Shown: positions 16,679 to 25,723 of the stretch, piece after piece
How positions within the stretch are numbered: the first letter of the stretch is position 1
How the letters are laid out: each line of letters starts with the position of its first letter
Assembly: GCA_963780165.1 (NCBI GenBank)
Contig: CAWABB010000004.1
Location: forward strand, 1-64,000
DNA: 64,000 nt
Direction of reading: 5' to 3'
Origin: CAWABB01 sp963780165
Lineage (GTDB): Bacteria > Bacteroidota > Ignavibacteria > UBA10030 > UBA6906
Translations under genes and position numbers: made by a program
The notes under the pieces: generated by a model
Seen by the model: the letters and a program-made list of their open reading frames with translations, nothing else
The model's database searches: none
What the model was told of the DNA's origin: nothing

Positions 16679-19600
16679 ATGAAGGTTTTCCGCGTTCGGC
16701 GCGCTGTCTGGTCCGTTGCGGCACAGGCCGCCTTGTCGTTCCTCACTCTGGCGTTTGCGCAATCGGGGCTTGCGCAGTCCGGAGTCACTGGTGTATGGGC
16801 GGTGGACGACGGAGAGAAGATCCGTCGGGACGATCTGAGCCACTGGGCGGCTTTCAGTCCCGACAACGCGGTGTGGGACGGCAGGACCATCCGCCTCTTC
16901 GGGGCCCGCAACGAGATCGTCGCCTTTCAGCTTATTCTCGAGGCCCGCGGCTCCGGCGCCACGGACGTCAACGTCCTCCTCGACTCTCTGGCCGGGCCTG
17001 GGTATGTTATCGCCAACCGCTCCACCAATGACGACCCCTTCGACTACCGCGGCCGGCACATCGAGCTGTTCCTGGAACACTACATCAATGTCACCCGGCG
17101 CTCCATGCCCGGCGGCGCCGTCTGCCAGCCCGATGCACGACCGCTCCCCGATGCCAACTTCATTGGTTGGATTCCCGATGCCCTCGTCCCCTTCCAGGCC
17201 ACGCCCGGCACCGCCGACTGGATCGGCGGCGCGCCCTTTGCCATCGGCGCGGGCCGCAACCAGGGCGTCTGGGTGGACGTCACCATTCCGCGCGATGCGC
17301 CTCCGGGCACCTACCGGACCAATGTGCGCGTCACGGAGAAGGGATTCGTAACCCATTCCATCCCCCTGGAACTCCTGGTCTACAGTTTCACGCTTCCCGA
17401 CTCAACGCACTTCCACAATACTTTCTACATCGAGAAACAGTTGCTGACCCGGCATCCCGGCGTCACCACCGGCACGGCTGCCTACTGGCAGTTGTTCCAG
17501 AAGTACATGCAGCTTGCCCACCGCCACCGCATGGACCTCACCGATGGCCGCATGAAGCCGAGCGCCTTCGATGCCAACCTCAAGGACTACTACACCGGGA
17601 GTCGCTACACCGAGCAGTACGGCTATGAGGGCCCCGGCGTCGGCGTCGGCAATACCACCTATTCCATCGGCACTTACGACCAGCCCAACGACAGTTATAT
17701 CTCCGGCTTTGGCCCCGCCTCACGTGAGGTCTGGGAGGACACTTCCGACGCATGGGAGTCCTGGTTCCGCGCCAACGCACCCGATGTCGTCCGTTTCAAG
17801 TATATGATCGACGAGCCGGATCAGGACACCACACGGTTCTACCCCATCGTCCGCGAGCGAGCCGCCTGGATCCACGAGAACCCGGGACCCGGCAGGGATC
17901 TCGACGTCTTCTGCACCGTCAAGCTCGATCCACGGCTCAAAGGTTCCATTGATTTCTGGAGCCTCACCGGCCAGTCGGGCGCCGACCCCGGCGACGGTAT
18001 CCGCCTCGGCTACCGGATCCACGAGGCCGAACAACGGCGTGCCCTCGGCGAACGTGTCGGTTTCTACAACGGCACCCGACCCTCCTTCGGTATCTTCGAA
18101 TGGATCGATAACGTCGCCACCGACCCCAGGGTCGACCCCTGGATCGCCTTCAAATACAACGCCGACCAATACTTCCTCTGGGAGACCGGCCAGATTTACA
18201 ACCAGACCTCTCAGGAGAAGCAGAACCCCTGGCTCACCCCCTACCAGGTCTACGCCGGGGGGGACGTCCGGTGGGGGTGGGGCACTGTCTTCTACACCGG
18301 CAACGACGCACTCTTCCCAGAAGAGAGCCGCGGCATCGACGGACCCATCGCTTCCATCCGCATCAAGAACTGGAGGCGCGGCCAGCAGGACTACGAGTAC
18401 CTTATGCTCGCCCAACAGGCCGGAGTCGCCGAGGACATGCTCGTCGCCGTCGTCCCCGCGGCCTTCGACGACTACCAGGGCAGCTACACTTCCCCCAATT
18501 CGCAGGCAGTCTTCGCCCAGCGGGGGTACGTGTTCGAGCGCGCGCGCCGTCGACTTGGGGATCGCATCGAACGAGGCAGCACAATAAACCTGTCGGTCAC
18601 AGTGCTAAACGCCCGCGGGTTGGAGGATATTGACGGTGAAGGGATGGTGTATCTGTATAACTGGCGCCAAGAGCTGGTAGATTCATGTCCAACGCTCACC
18701 GGCGGAGTTGCCAGGTTTGCAGGCGTCCCGCCTGATACCGGCTACTGCTACAAGGTGTATCGGACGTCCCCAAGCGGGGACAGGCCCCTTGGGACTGAAT
18801 ACTGGGGGATGAGGTGCGGGCTCACCATCCCGGCCGGCCAATCCGTCTCGGAGGTGTTCAACCGGAACATGCCACGCACGTCGAGGATCCGTGTGTACAA
18901 TGAGCAGACGGGTCAGGAGGTGACCGGAGGTGTGGTAACGCAGGGGACGGCCTTGCAGTTAACCGTTGAGGTGAGCAACCCGTCAAGTCCCGGGGCAGTT
19001 TTGCAGAGCGTGAAGAGTCGAGGTGTCCTGGACCGGGAGAAGAACCCTCCATTCGATATTGACCTGGTCGATAGTGTCTACCAGGCAATCGAGGCGGGCG
19101 CGGTTCAGGTGCGTAAGTTCAACTTCACACCCACGTTCGAGGGCGACTACTACGGTCTGACCGGGACGCTGACAGACATCGGAGGCAGTCCGGTATGTAC
19201 GCAAAGCGGCCGGTGGGTGGGGCCTGTCATCCGTGTGGTGGCGCCGCCACCGGGGCCGGTCTACCCTCCGGATGGCGCCACAGGGGTGGAATTGAACCCG
19301 GTGCTTGTGTGGAACCGGGCAGACAGCGCAACGGGATACCGTCTGCTTGTGTCGCTGGACACTCTGTTCGCGAGTGCCGTGACGGACACGGTTGTTCCCG
19401 ACACGATCTGCGCCCTCTCGCTTCTGCAACCGCTGACCGAGTACCGGTGGAAAGTGGCATCGATTGGTGTCACCGGCCAGGGGGTCTTCACGCCTGTGTG
19501 GAAGTTCACGACAGGTTCGGGACTGCCGGCCCCGGCGCTTGTGTACCCCCCGGATGGTGCCACGGGGGTGGAAGGGAACCCGGTGCTCGTCTGGAACCAG

Positions 19601-20140
19601 GCAGGCAGCGCAACGGAATACCGTCTGCTTGTGTCGCTGGACACTCTGTTCGCGAGCGCCGTGACGGATACGGTCATTACTGACACGTCATTCGCCCTCT
19701 CGCTCCTTCAGCCGCTGACAGAGTACCGGTGGAAAGTGGCATCGATTGGTGTCACCGGCCAGGGAGCCTTCACGCCTTCATGCAGGTTCACGACAGGGGA
19801 GTGGTTGAGTCTGGACGACACGAACATCCCCCGCGAGTTCTCGCTCTCGCAAAACTACCCCAACCCTTTCAATCCCTCCACAACGATACGCTATGGTCTG
19901 CCGACCCGATCGCACGTGACGCTGGCCGTCTTCAACACTCTCGGCCAACAGGTGGCGACGCTCATCGAATGGGAGCAGGAGGCAGGTTACCACGAAGTTC
20001 AATTCGAAGCCTCAAGCATGGCAAGTGGTGTCTACCTGTACCGGCTTCAGGTCCGCCCTCTGGACTCCGCCATCGGGCGAGACTCCAGGAGCGGAGCTGG
20101 CGGTTTCGTCCAGACCCGCAGGCTCTTGGTCTTAAAATAG
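16679..20140 (+). CDS. secreted GH123/DUF4091-like glycoside hydrolase with Fn3 repeats and T9SS tail
   Basis: From the ATG at 16679 (GGGGAG upstream) the 1153-residue product has a signal peptide ending near LAQSG. An N-terminal beta domain and a TIM-barrel-like region follow, containing FKYMIDEPDQD (near residue 385). The DUF4091-type segment IASIRIKNWRRGQQDYEYL lies near 575. Related enzymes are exo-acting hexosaminidases (GH123) or unassigned hydrolases, and the IDEPD acid pair is a candidate active site. Two Fn3-like domains of 94 residues, nearly identical to each other, lie at about 860-1045. The T9SS type A tail follows (SQNYPNPFNPSTTIRYGLP). That tail has an extra loop (RPLDSAIGRDS...) also found in the protein at 24292-25416. 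The protein should be exported across the outer membrane. Confidence 0.8.
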   Translation: MKVFRVRRAVWSVAAQAALSFLTLAFAQSGLAQSGVTGVWAVDDGEKIRRDDLSHWAAFSPDNAVWDGRTIRLFGARNEIVAFQLILEARGSGATDVNVLLDSLAGPGYVIANRSTNDDPFDYRGRHIELFLEHYINVTRRSMPGGAVCQPDARPLPDANFIGWIPDALVPFQATPGTADWIGGAPFAIGAGRNQGVWVDVTIPRDAPPGTYRTNVRVTEKGFVTHSIPLELLVYSFTLPDSTHFHNTFYIEKQLLTRHPGVTTGTAAYWQLFQKYMQLAHRHRMDLTDGRMKPSAFDANLKDYYTGSRYTEQYGYEGPGVGVGNTTYSIGTYDQPNDSYISGFGPASREVWEDTSDAWESWFRANAPDVVRFKYMIDEPDQDTTRFYPIVRERAAWIHENPGPGRDLDVFCTVKLDPRLKGSIDFWSLTGQSGADPGDGIRLGYRIHEAEQRRALGERVGFYNGTRPSFGIFEWIDNVATDPRVDPWIAFKYNADQYFLWETGQIYNQTSQEKQNPWLTPYQVYAGGDVRWGWGTVFYTGNDALFPEESRGIDGPIASIRIKNWRRGQQDYEYLMLAQQAGVAEDMLVAVVPAAFDDYQGSYTSPNSQAVFAQRGYVFERARRRLGDRIERGSTINLSVTVLNARGLEDIDGEGMVYLYNWRQELVDSCPTLTGGVARFAGVPPDTGYCYKVYRTSPSGDRPLGTEYWGMRCGLTIPAGQSVSEVFNRNMPRTSRIRVYNEQTGQEVTGGVVTQGTALQLTVEVSNPSSPGAVLQSVKSRGVLDREKNPPFDIDLVDSVYQAIEAGAVQVRKFNFTPTFEGDYYGLTGTLTDIGGSPVCTQSGRWVGPVIRVVAPPPGPVYPPDGATGVELNPVLVWNRADSATGYRLLVSLDTLFASAVTDTVVPDTICALSLLQPLTEYRWKVASIGVTGQGVFTPVWKFTTGSGLPAPALVYPPDGATGVEGNPVLVWNQAGSATEYRLLVSLDTLFASAVTDTVITDTSFALSLLQPLTEYRWKVASIGVTGQGAFTPSCRFTTGEWLSLDDTNIPREFSLSQNYPNPFNPSTTIRYGLPTRSHVTLAVFNTLGQQVATLIEWEQEAGYHEVQFEASSMASGVYLYRLQVRPLDSAIGRDSRSGAGGFVQTRRLLVLK
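19257..19797 (+). repeat. tandem duplication of an Fn3-like domain, period 282 bp
   Basis: Within the GH123-like gene, the stretch starting at 19262 recurs at 19544 with few base changes. Both contain the same 'TCGCTGGACACTCTGTTCGC' segment. The offset of 282 bases is 94 codons, so the domain was duplicated in frame. The close DNA match points to a recent event or ongoing conversion. Confidence 0.85.
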
Positions 20141-20252
20141 CGAATGCTCAGCAGGTGTACGGGCGACACAACGGCCTGGAAATTCCCGGTCGGAAAGGCC
20201 GGTCGTTTTCTCCGACGTACTCCCGGATTCCCGCCGTGCCGTGGAGGCTGCG

Positions 20253-20400
20253 ATGACGACCCCCCGTGGCCTGCCGGACCATGTCCACCGCGGCTCTGTG
20301 ACTCGCCTGCCTGGCCGGTCTCTACCTCGCAAGCGCCAACCACGCATACTGCCAATCCTACCGCCACGAGCCCGCACTACACCGCGTCGAGGCATCCGCA
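20253..20400 (+). pseudogene. decayed N-terminus of a paralogue of the secreted protein at 25724-27217
   Basis: A GGAGG site precedes ATGACGACCCCCCGT, which parallels the start of the gene at 25724 (ATGACCACCACCCGT). After a one-base shift the next codons read LACLAGLYLASANHAYCQS then YRHEP, matching LACLTALLVAGVTHARAQS then FHYEP of that gene. Nothing recognisable follows, and the outer-membrane gene on the other strand begins its 3' end at 20437. The fragment appears to be a remnant of a duplicated secreted-protein gene. The rest of the 20141-20436 gap is empty. Confidence 0.55.
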
Positions 20401-20436
20401 CCACGATGACAGTCCAAGAACTCTCCCGAGATTGGC

Positions 20437-21204
20437 CTAGAACGTCACACCGACGGTACCGATTGGAATAAAGGTGCTGTTTCCTTCGTCGATGAAGAGC
20501 CAGTTGACCTTGATCTCTCCGTAAAGCGTCACCGGGCCAAGCTCCAGATCAAGTCCAGCGCCAGCGTTGAGCGTAGGCACCGTCTGAGCCTTCAGGATCT
20601 CAAAATCGGGAATCGGGACCCCGTTGAAGAGCAATTTCACTTTCGTCGTCTTCAGATATGTAAGTCCACCGCCACCTGTGATATACGGTCTCACGGCGGG
20701 AATGGGGAGCACTACCAGCTTGGCATTCAAGCTCCCCGATATCATTTCGATTTTTCCCCCCTCAACGAATGTCAAGGAGGCACCAGGGAAGTACAGTTGA
20801 ATAGCATCTGCAAACTTCTCCTCGTCCGGAGAGAGGGTGACGTAGTCTCCGGACAACCTGAAGGTCAGGAGCCCGAGGTCCACATCCAGATGGAGTCCGC
20901 CTCCCAGGCCAAGACCGTACACTTCCTCGAGGGCAATCTCGTATGTACCACTTGGGGCAGGGAGACCGGCGATCTCTCTCAACACCGCATTGATGTCGGA
21001 GCTAATTATGTTTCCATGAACGCCGAAGTCCACGGACGTACCCGATTCCTGAGCCATCGAGTCCGGGGGCACACCCTGAACCTGGGCAGATGAGTCCACA
21101 GACACGGCGGGTACCTGGGCAGATGAGTCCGCGGGCACGCCCGGCACCTGGGCAGATGCAGAGAACGCGATAAGGATGACACAACACGCGATGAAGTATT
21201 TCAT
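20437..21204 (-). CDS. outer-membrane beta-barrel protein with an N-terminal 11-residue repeat
   Basis: The 255-residue product has a signal peptide (MKYFIACCVILIAFSASA), then three 11-residue repeats (AQVPGVPADSS and variants, residues 18-50). About 190 residues of amphipathic strands follow, with Gly-rich turns (YGLGLGGGLHLDVDLG, ITGGGGLTYLKTTKVKLLF) and a C-terminal barrel strand ending in GVTF. This fits a small outer-membrane barrel with a surface or periplasmic Pro/Ser/Asp-rich leader. GGAGG lies just before the start. No known family beyond this could be assigned. Confidence 0.75.
   Translation of the reverse strand: MKYFIACCVILIAFSASAQVPGVPADSSAQVPAVSVDSSAQVQGVPPDSMAQESGTSVDFGVHGNIISSDINAVLREIAGLPAPSGTYEIALEEVYGLGLGGGLHLDVDLGLLTFRLSGDYVTLSPDEEKFADAIQLYFPGASLTFVEGGKIEMISGSLNAKLVVLPIPAVRPYITGGGGLTYLKTTKVKLLFNGVPIPDFEILKAQTVPTLNAGAGLDLELGPVTLYGEIKVNWLFIDEGNSTFIPIGTVGVTF
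21055..21153 (-). repeat. 33-bp in-frame tandem repeat, three copies
   Basis: Three copies of a 33-bp unit encode AQVPGVPADSS, AQVPAVSVDSS and AQVQGVPPDSM directly after the signal peptide of the barrel protein. A fourth partial copy (AQ) follows. Copy number could vary by slippage. Confidence 0.75.
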
Positions 21205-21451
21205 AGAACCTCCTGGATGGCAGTTGACCCTCGATCCTCTGGTGTCTTTGCCTGCTGCGGTGGGCTGTCGCTTTCACGGGCAATCTACGTCCCCACGAGC
21301 TCTCGCGCAAGGGGAGTGCCCGCAAATCGGTCTTTTCGTCCGTTCCGTCCTCTTTTCACCAGTTATCGGCAGGCTTTCCTGATGTCGGCAGCCAAAAGCA
21401 TGTGGGGCTACGTCGCCCATCGCGTGTACCCGGGGGGAGGCGCGCGGCGCC

Positions 21452-21480
21452 TTGTCTTTTGGCCGATGAATTGGTATGCT
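21452..21480 (+). promoter_or_regulatory. predicted sigma70 promoter of the lipoprotein-TonB receptor operon
   Basis: TTGTCT (21452-21457) and TATGCT (21475-21480) are 17 bp apart, about 30 bp before the lipoprotein start. The remaining part of the 21205-21510 divergent gap shows no gene. Confidence 0.55.
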
Positions 21481-21510
21481 AGACTGGCAGTCTTCTATCC
21501 CTCCTGGGAA

Positions 21511-22023
21511 ATGTCCTTGCGACCTGCGGCCGCAGTATTGGCTGTATTCATGCTCCTTTGGTCTGGTTGCGACAAGGGGCTCGAACCTCTGAACGAACCG
21601 TCCGGGTTCAGTGGTGTCATACGCTTCAAGAATTGGCCACCACCGGATAGCGCCCTGGAGCTGCGCCTCGTCGCCTTTGAGAGATACCCAAGTGACACGT
21701 CGAGCATCGTGCGCGCGTTGTTTGCGGGTGAAGCCGTGGTGTACCCTCCGGTTGGCAAAACAGGCTTTCCAAAGTTTGTTGATTCCATTGCATACGAGTT
21801 CTCGAACGAAGGAGCCATCATTAAGGTTACAGAGTACAAGTACGTCGCTCTGGCCTGGAGGTATGGCACGAATTTCCTGGTCGATTGGCGGCCCGCCGGA
21901 GTGTACACGACGACCCCCGATTCCTTCGATCCTGCTCCCGTTCGAGTGCTCCTGCACCGCATCACTCCGGATATCGACATCGCAGTGGATTTTTACAGCC
22001 TACCACCGAAACCATGGCAATGA
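21511..22023 (+). CDS. small lipoprotein preceding a TonB receptor
   Basis: The 170-residue product starts MSLRPAAAVLAVFMLLWSGCDKG, a lipoprotein signal with Cys20 at the expected lipobox end. The rest is a beta-rich domain (SGFSGVIRFKNWPPPDSALELRLVAF) with no recognised family. Its stop overlaps the start of the TonB-dependent receptor gene, so the two are translationally coupled. It may be the receptor's surface-exposed or periplasmic partner. Longer in-frame starts upstream would bury the signal sequence and lie before the predicted promoter. Confidence 0.75.
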   Translation: MSLRPAAAVLAVFMLLWSGCDKGLEPLNEPSGFSGVIRFKNWPPPDSALELRLVAFERYPSDTSSIVRALFAGEAVVYPPVGKTGFPKFVDSIAYEFSNEGAIIKVTEYKYVALAWRYGTNFLVDWRPAGVYTTTPDSFDPAPVRVLLHRITPDIDIAVDFYSLPPKPWQ

Positions 22024-24218
22024 GACTACAGTACTGTACGGCGCTGCTCCTCTTTGTCATGAGCTCGAATCTGCCTGCATCGGGCGGTTCTCTCAGTGGG
22101 CGTGTGACGGCTAAGGGGGAAGCTGAAGGAGAGCCGCTGGTCGGCGTTGCCGTATTCCTTCAGGGCACTGCCCGCGGCACGACGACGAACGGTAAGGGTC
22201 AGTTCCGCATTTTAGAGATTTCTCCGGGAACGTACACGGTCGTCTTTTCGATGGTGGGCTATAGGCGCGAAACCCGCACTGACGTGCTGGTGGAGGAGGG
22301 CAAGGAAACTGTCCTGGACGCCTCCATGACCCAGGCGCCCATACAAACCGAGCAGGTTGTGGTCACGGCTAACAAGCGCCAACAGTCACTCGAGGAAGTG
22401 CCTGTCAGCATGTCCATCATGGAGGCGGCGGAGATCGAGCAGCGCAACTCTCTTGTGATCGATGACGCCCTCCGCTATATCCCGGGTGTGAACATGACGG
22501 GGACCCAGGTCAACATACGCGGCTCCAGCGGGTACAGCCGGGGTGCCGGAAGTCGCGTGCTGATGCTGGTGGATGGCATTCCGTTCATCACCGGGGATAC
22601 CGGTGAATTGAATTTCGAGTCGATCCCCGTGGGACAGGTGGACCGCATCGAGGTTGTCAAGGGCGCGAGCTCGGCGTTGTACGGATCCAACGCGCTGGGA
22701 GGCGTCATCAATGTCATTACGAAACCGATTTCTGAAGTACCGGAAACCATCATTCGGGCGTACGGGGGCTTCTACAATAAGCCTTCGTTCGATCAGTGGA
22801 AGTGGGCGGACAACACTCGCTTTATGAACGGCCAGTCCGTCAGTTACGCACATAAGGTGGGAGATCTTGGCGTGTCACTCTTCGCGTCGCGCCAGTTTGA
22901 CGACGGGTATCGACAGAACGATTTTCGCAGGCGGTACAACTTCTACGTGAAAACCACGGAAGATTTCTCGAGCGCGAATTCTCTCACGCTCAATTTCAGC
23001 ATGCTGTACCAGTACGGCGGGCAGTTCCTGTACTGGCGGAACCTCGACTCCGCGTTGATTCCGCCCGTCCTGCAGAAGACTGACAACGTCAAATCCATGC
23101 GGTACTACGCGAGCGGGCTGTACAACGACGCGCTTGCGGACAACCTCCTGTTCACCGCAAAAGCCCTCTACTATCACAACGACTGGGGATACGAGACAAT
23201 CAATGCGATCGGCAGGACCGAGTCGATTTCCGATGATATCCGCGCCGAAGCTCTCTCGACGCTCTTTCTTGATCGGGTCCATACGCTGACCGCCGGGGTG
23301 AACGGCAATCTCGACATCGTCCATGCGGATCTGTTTGGGCAGAAGACCGTCGGTGGGCTCGCTGCATACGGCCAGGACGAGATGAAGGTTGCTGAGGATC
23401 TCACCCTTACTCTTGGGGCACGCTTCGACTATGTATCGGCCGGCCTCACAGAAGCAAGCAGCCAGCTGAATCCCAAAGCCGCTGTTCTATACACTCCCGT
23501 TCCAGGGACGACATTGCGGGCTTCATTTGGCAGGGGATTTCGAGTCCCCTCCGTCGCGGAGGCTTTTATTTCAGCAGGAGTTAGTAATCTGACGGTGATC
23601 CCGAACCCTGACCTGCATCCCGAAAATAGCTACACGTATGAAGTGGGCATTCTGCAGATGCTGGGCGGATTCGGGACATTCGATTTTGCAGCGTTCCGAT
23701 CGGACTACGACAATCTGGTTGAGGCTGGCTTGATCGTCTCCGGTCAGGACGTGTTCATTCAGTGGAGAAACGTCACAAAAGCTCGCGTTCAGGGGATTGA
23801 AACGTCGTTCAAGCTCGGTTTGTTCGATGGGGATCTCCTGTACAGCCTGGGGTACACGTACGTGTATCCTGAAGACATTACGCATGACGACCTGTTGAAG
23901 TATCGGCCCCGCCACGTCTTCTACACGACTGCCCGCGGGCAGATTGGCTGGCTGAGTGCATCGGTCGATTTTCGGTTCATCAGCCGTGTCGACAGGGTGG
24001 ATGATGAGCTGGTGGAGGTCGGCATCGTTCCGGACGGCGATGAACGCGTGGACATCTTTGTGGCGGATTTTAGAATCGGCGCAGATCTGTCGACTTTCGG
24101 CGTTCCTCTGAACGTATCCTTTAACCTCAACAACGCGTTTCAGTACAACTACGTCGAGTTGATCGGCAACATGATGCCACCTCGCACGTACATGCTCGTC
24201 ATTGAGGCGAGGCTGTGA
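22014..24218 (+). CDS. TonB-dependent outer-membrane receptor with carboxypeptidase-like N-terminal domain
   Basis: The 734-residue protein has a signal peptide (MAMRLQYCTALLLFVMSSN) and a CarboxypepD_reg-like domain (about 25-110, GRVTAKGE... FRILEISPGTYTVVFSMVGY). A plug domain follows (EVPVSMSIMEAAEIEQRN; VNIRGSSGYSRGAG; VEVVKGASSALYGSNALGG-type motif), then a 22-strand barrel ending in YMLVIEARL. The N-terminal domain and the lipoprotein partner are typical of Bacteroidota-like systems. The two starts at 22014 and 22020 both overlap the lipoprotein stop. The ligand is unknown; vitamin, metallophore or glycan are possible, and no SusD homologue is nearby, which argues against a Sus-type glycan system. 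Confidence 0.9.
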   Translation: MAMRLQYCTALLLFVMSSNLPASGGSLSGRVTAKGEAEGEPLVGVAVFLQGTARGTTTNGKGQFRILEISPGTYTVVFSMVGYRRETRTDVLVEEGKETVLDASMTQAPIQTEQVVVTANKRQQSLEEVPVSMSIMEAAEIEQRNSLVIDDALRYIPGVNMTGTQVNIRGSSGYSRGAGSRVLMLVDGIPFITGDTGELNFESIPVGQVDRIEVVKGASSALYGSNALGGVINVITKPISEVPETIIRAYGGFYNKPSFDQWKWADNTRFMNGQSVSYAHKVGDLGVSLFASRQFDDGYRQNDFRRRYNFYVKTTEDFSSANSLTLNFSMLYQYGGQFLYWRNLDSALIPPVLQKTDNVKSMRYYASGLYNDALADNLLFTAKALYYHNDWGYETINAIGRTESISDDIRAEALSTLFLDRVHTLTAGVNGNLDIVHADLFGQKTVGGLAAYGQDEMKVAEDLTLTLGARFDYVSAGLTEASSQLNPKAAVLYTPVPGTTLRASFGRGFRVPSVAEAFISAGVSNLTVIPNPDLHPENSYTYEVGILQMLGGFGTFDFAAFRSDYDNLVEAGLIVSGQDVFIQWRNVTKARVQGIETSFKLGLFDGDLLYSLGYTYVYPEDITHDDLLKYRPRHVFYTTARGQIGWLSASVDFRFISRVDRVDDELVEVGIVPDGDERVDIFVADFRIGADLSTFGVPLNVSFNLNNAFQYNYVELIGNMMPPRTYMLVIEARL

Positions 24219-24234
24219 CTTGATTCCCACGAAC

Positions 24235-24255
24235 GGTTCCCGTTGAATGGGAACC
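24235..24255 (+). terminator. hairpin after the TonB receptor gene
   Basis: GGTTCCC pairs with GGGAACC around a 7-base loop, 16 bp past the receptor stop. No T-tract follows, so readthrough into the next gene is possible. Confidence 0.4.
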
Positions 24256-24291
24256 AACGATTGTTCAACAATGACATGTGCCGGAGGGAAC

Positions 24292-25416
24292 GTGCAAACC
24301 TTCATACGATATGCGATGCTTGTGTGCGTGATCGCTCTCCCATTCAATCGGGCGGCCGCCCAGAGTATCACGATCACTGAACAAGATGTGCGTCAGCAGT
24401 TTGAGGTGGGAAAGACCTTCACTAACGTGGAGGATACTCTCACAGAATTCGTCAACATAGGATTGACTGGTGCGACATCCTGGGATTTCAGCGCACTGCA
24501 CTCACACACCTCCGTAACACTCACGAGTGTGACGCCATCGTCCACTCCATACATCAGCTCGTTCCCCAATGCGACGTTCGCGCTGCAGACGGAGGTGGGT
24601 TTCGAGGGGGTCCCGGTCACCATCACTGCATACGCCTATCTCTTATTGGACACAAACGTAATGACCCAGGGAATTATGGGCGGCACATCCACGATTTTTG
24701 GCGAGGTGGGTTACACCTTAACAAACACGCCATTCGATGTGACGTACGCACTGCCCTCAACATATGGAACGACATGGAACTCAGTGTATCTGGAATCAAC
24801 TGTTATCACCCTCGGCGTCAACCCGATCTCGACAACCAACCAGAGTCATAACGCCAAGTGTGTGGTTGATGCATATGGTCCGATGACCTTGCCCGGAGGG
24901 TTGGTGGAGGAGGCACTTCGGATCCGCATAGACGACAGTACGTCAGACGGTGAGGCAGTGACGTACATCTTCTTGTCGAAAAACGGAGCGTTGGTCCGAG
25001 TCAAAGCAGCGGGCCCTCTCCTGCCGGACACCGGCACCATCCCTGTTGCCTCGGTGATGTGGAACGGTCCCTTGCCGACGGGTGTCGAGGCCGCCACTGC
25101 CACTCCGACAGAGTATGTCCTCCGGCAAAACTTCCCGAACCCGTTCAATCCTGCAACGACGATCCGGTTTGCCGTGCCGCAGCGTGCGCACGTGACGCTC
25201 GCTGTATTCAACATGCTCGGTCAGCAGGTTGCCACTCTTGTCCAGGGAGAACAGGAGGCTGGATACCACGAGGTCCAGTTCGACGCCTCGGGCCTCGTGA
25301 GCGGAGTGTATCTCTACAGACTGCATGTCCGCCCTCTGGACTCCGCCATCGGGCGCGACTCCAAGAGCGGAGCGGGAGCTTTCCTGCAGACGCGCACTAT
25401 GTTGCTTCTGAAGTAG
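24292..25416 (+). CDS. secreted protein of unknown function with T9SS sorting tail
   Basis: I place the start at the GTG at 24292 because GGAGGG lies just before it and the signal peptide (MQTFIRYAMLVCVIALPFNR, cleavage near AAAQ) then starts at once. The mature part (about 25-280) is a Thr/Ser/Val-rich beta protein without a recognised family. The C-terminus is a T9SS type A domain (RQNFPNPFNPATTIRFAVP) with the same extra loop (RPLDSAIGRDSKSGAG) as the GH123-like protein, ending FLQTRTMLLLK. It follows the TonB receptor closely and could be cotranscribed with it. Confidence 0.8.
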   Translation: MQTFIRYAMLVCVIALPFNRAAAQSITITEQDVRQQFEVGKTFTNVEDTLTEFVNIGLTGATSWDFSALHSHTSVTLTSVTPSSTPYISSFPNATFALQTEVGFEGVPVTITAYAYLLLDTNVMTQGIMGGTSTIFGEVGYTLTNTPFDVTYALPSTYGTTWNSVYLESTVITLGVNPISTTNQSHNAKCVVDAYGPMTLPGGLVEEALRIRIDDSTSDGEAVTYIFLSKNGALVRVKAAGPLLPDTGTIPVASVMWNGPLPTGVEAATATPTEYVLRQNFPNPFNPATTIRFAVPQRAHVTLAVFNMLGQQVATLVQGEQEAGYHEVQFDASGLVSGVYLYRLHVRPLDSAIGRDSKSGAGAFLQTRTMLLLK

Positions 25417-25473
25417 ACAGTATCAGGTGATACCAGCTAAATAGTAGTAACGCTCTGCGTGGAGTGGAATCAC

Positions 25474-25501
25474 AAGGCCCGGGCAGCGATGTCTGGGCCT
25501 T
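25474..25501 (+). terminator. Rho-independent-like terminator after the T9SS cargo gene
   Basis: AAGGCCC (25474-25480) pairs with GGGCCTT (25495-25501), and TGCCTTTG follows. A short palindrome GTATCAGGTGATAC lies just before, at 25420-25433. Confidence 0.6.
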
Positions 25502-25646
25502 GCCTTTGTAAAGATACAAGTTCGTCTGAACCACCGACGCGGTCAGGGCGTGATGCCCTCGATCGCGTCCGTCGTCTCTACGCCCGTGGGGACTGAGTTC
25601 GGGTCACGCGCAAAAACCGGCGGATACACGCAGTATTATGGCACAT

Positions 25647-25675
25647 TTGACAAATTCCTCCGCTTTCCGTACACT
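25647..25675 (+). promoter_or_regulatory. predicted sigma70 promoter
   Basis: A consensus TTGACA (25647-25652) and TACACT (25670-25675) are 17 bp apart, giving a leader of about 42 bases for the gene at 25724. The rest of the 25417-25723 gap holds only the terminator at 25474. Confidence 0.65.
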
Positions 25676-25723
25676 CCCGACCTAATTCTGTTCTTTTCCA
25701 TCCCCAGCAGAGCGGAGAACTCG

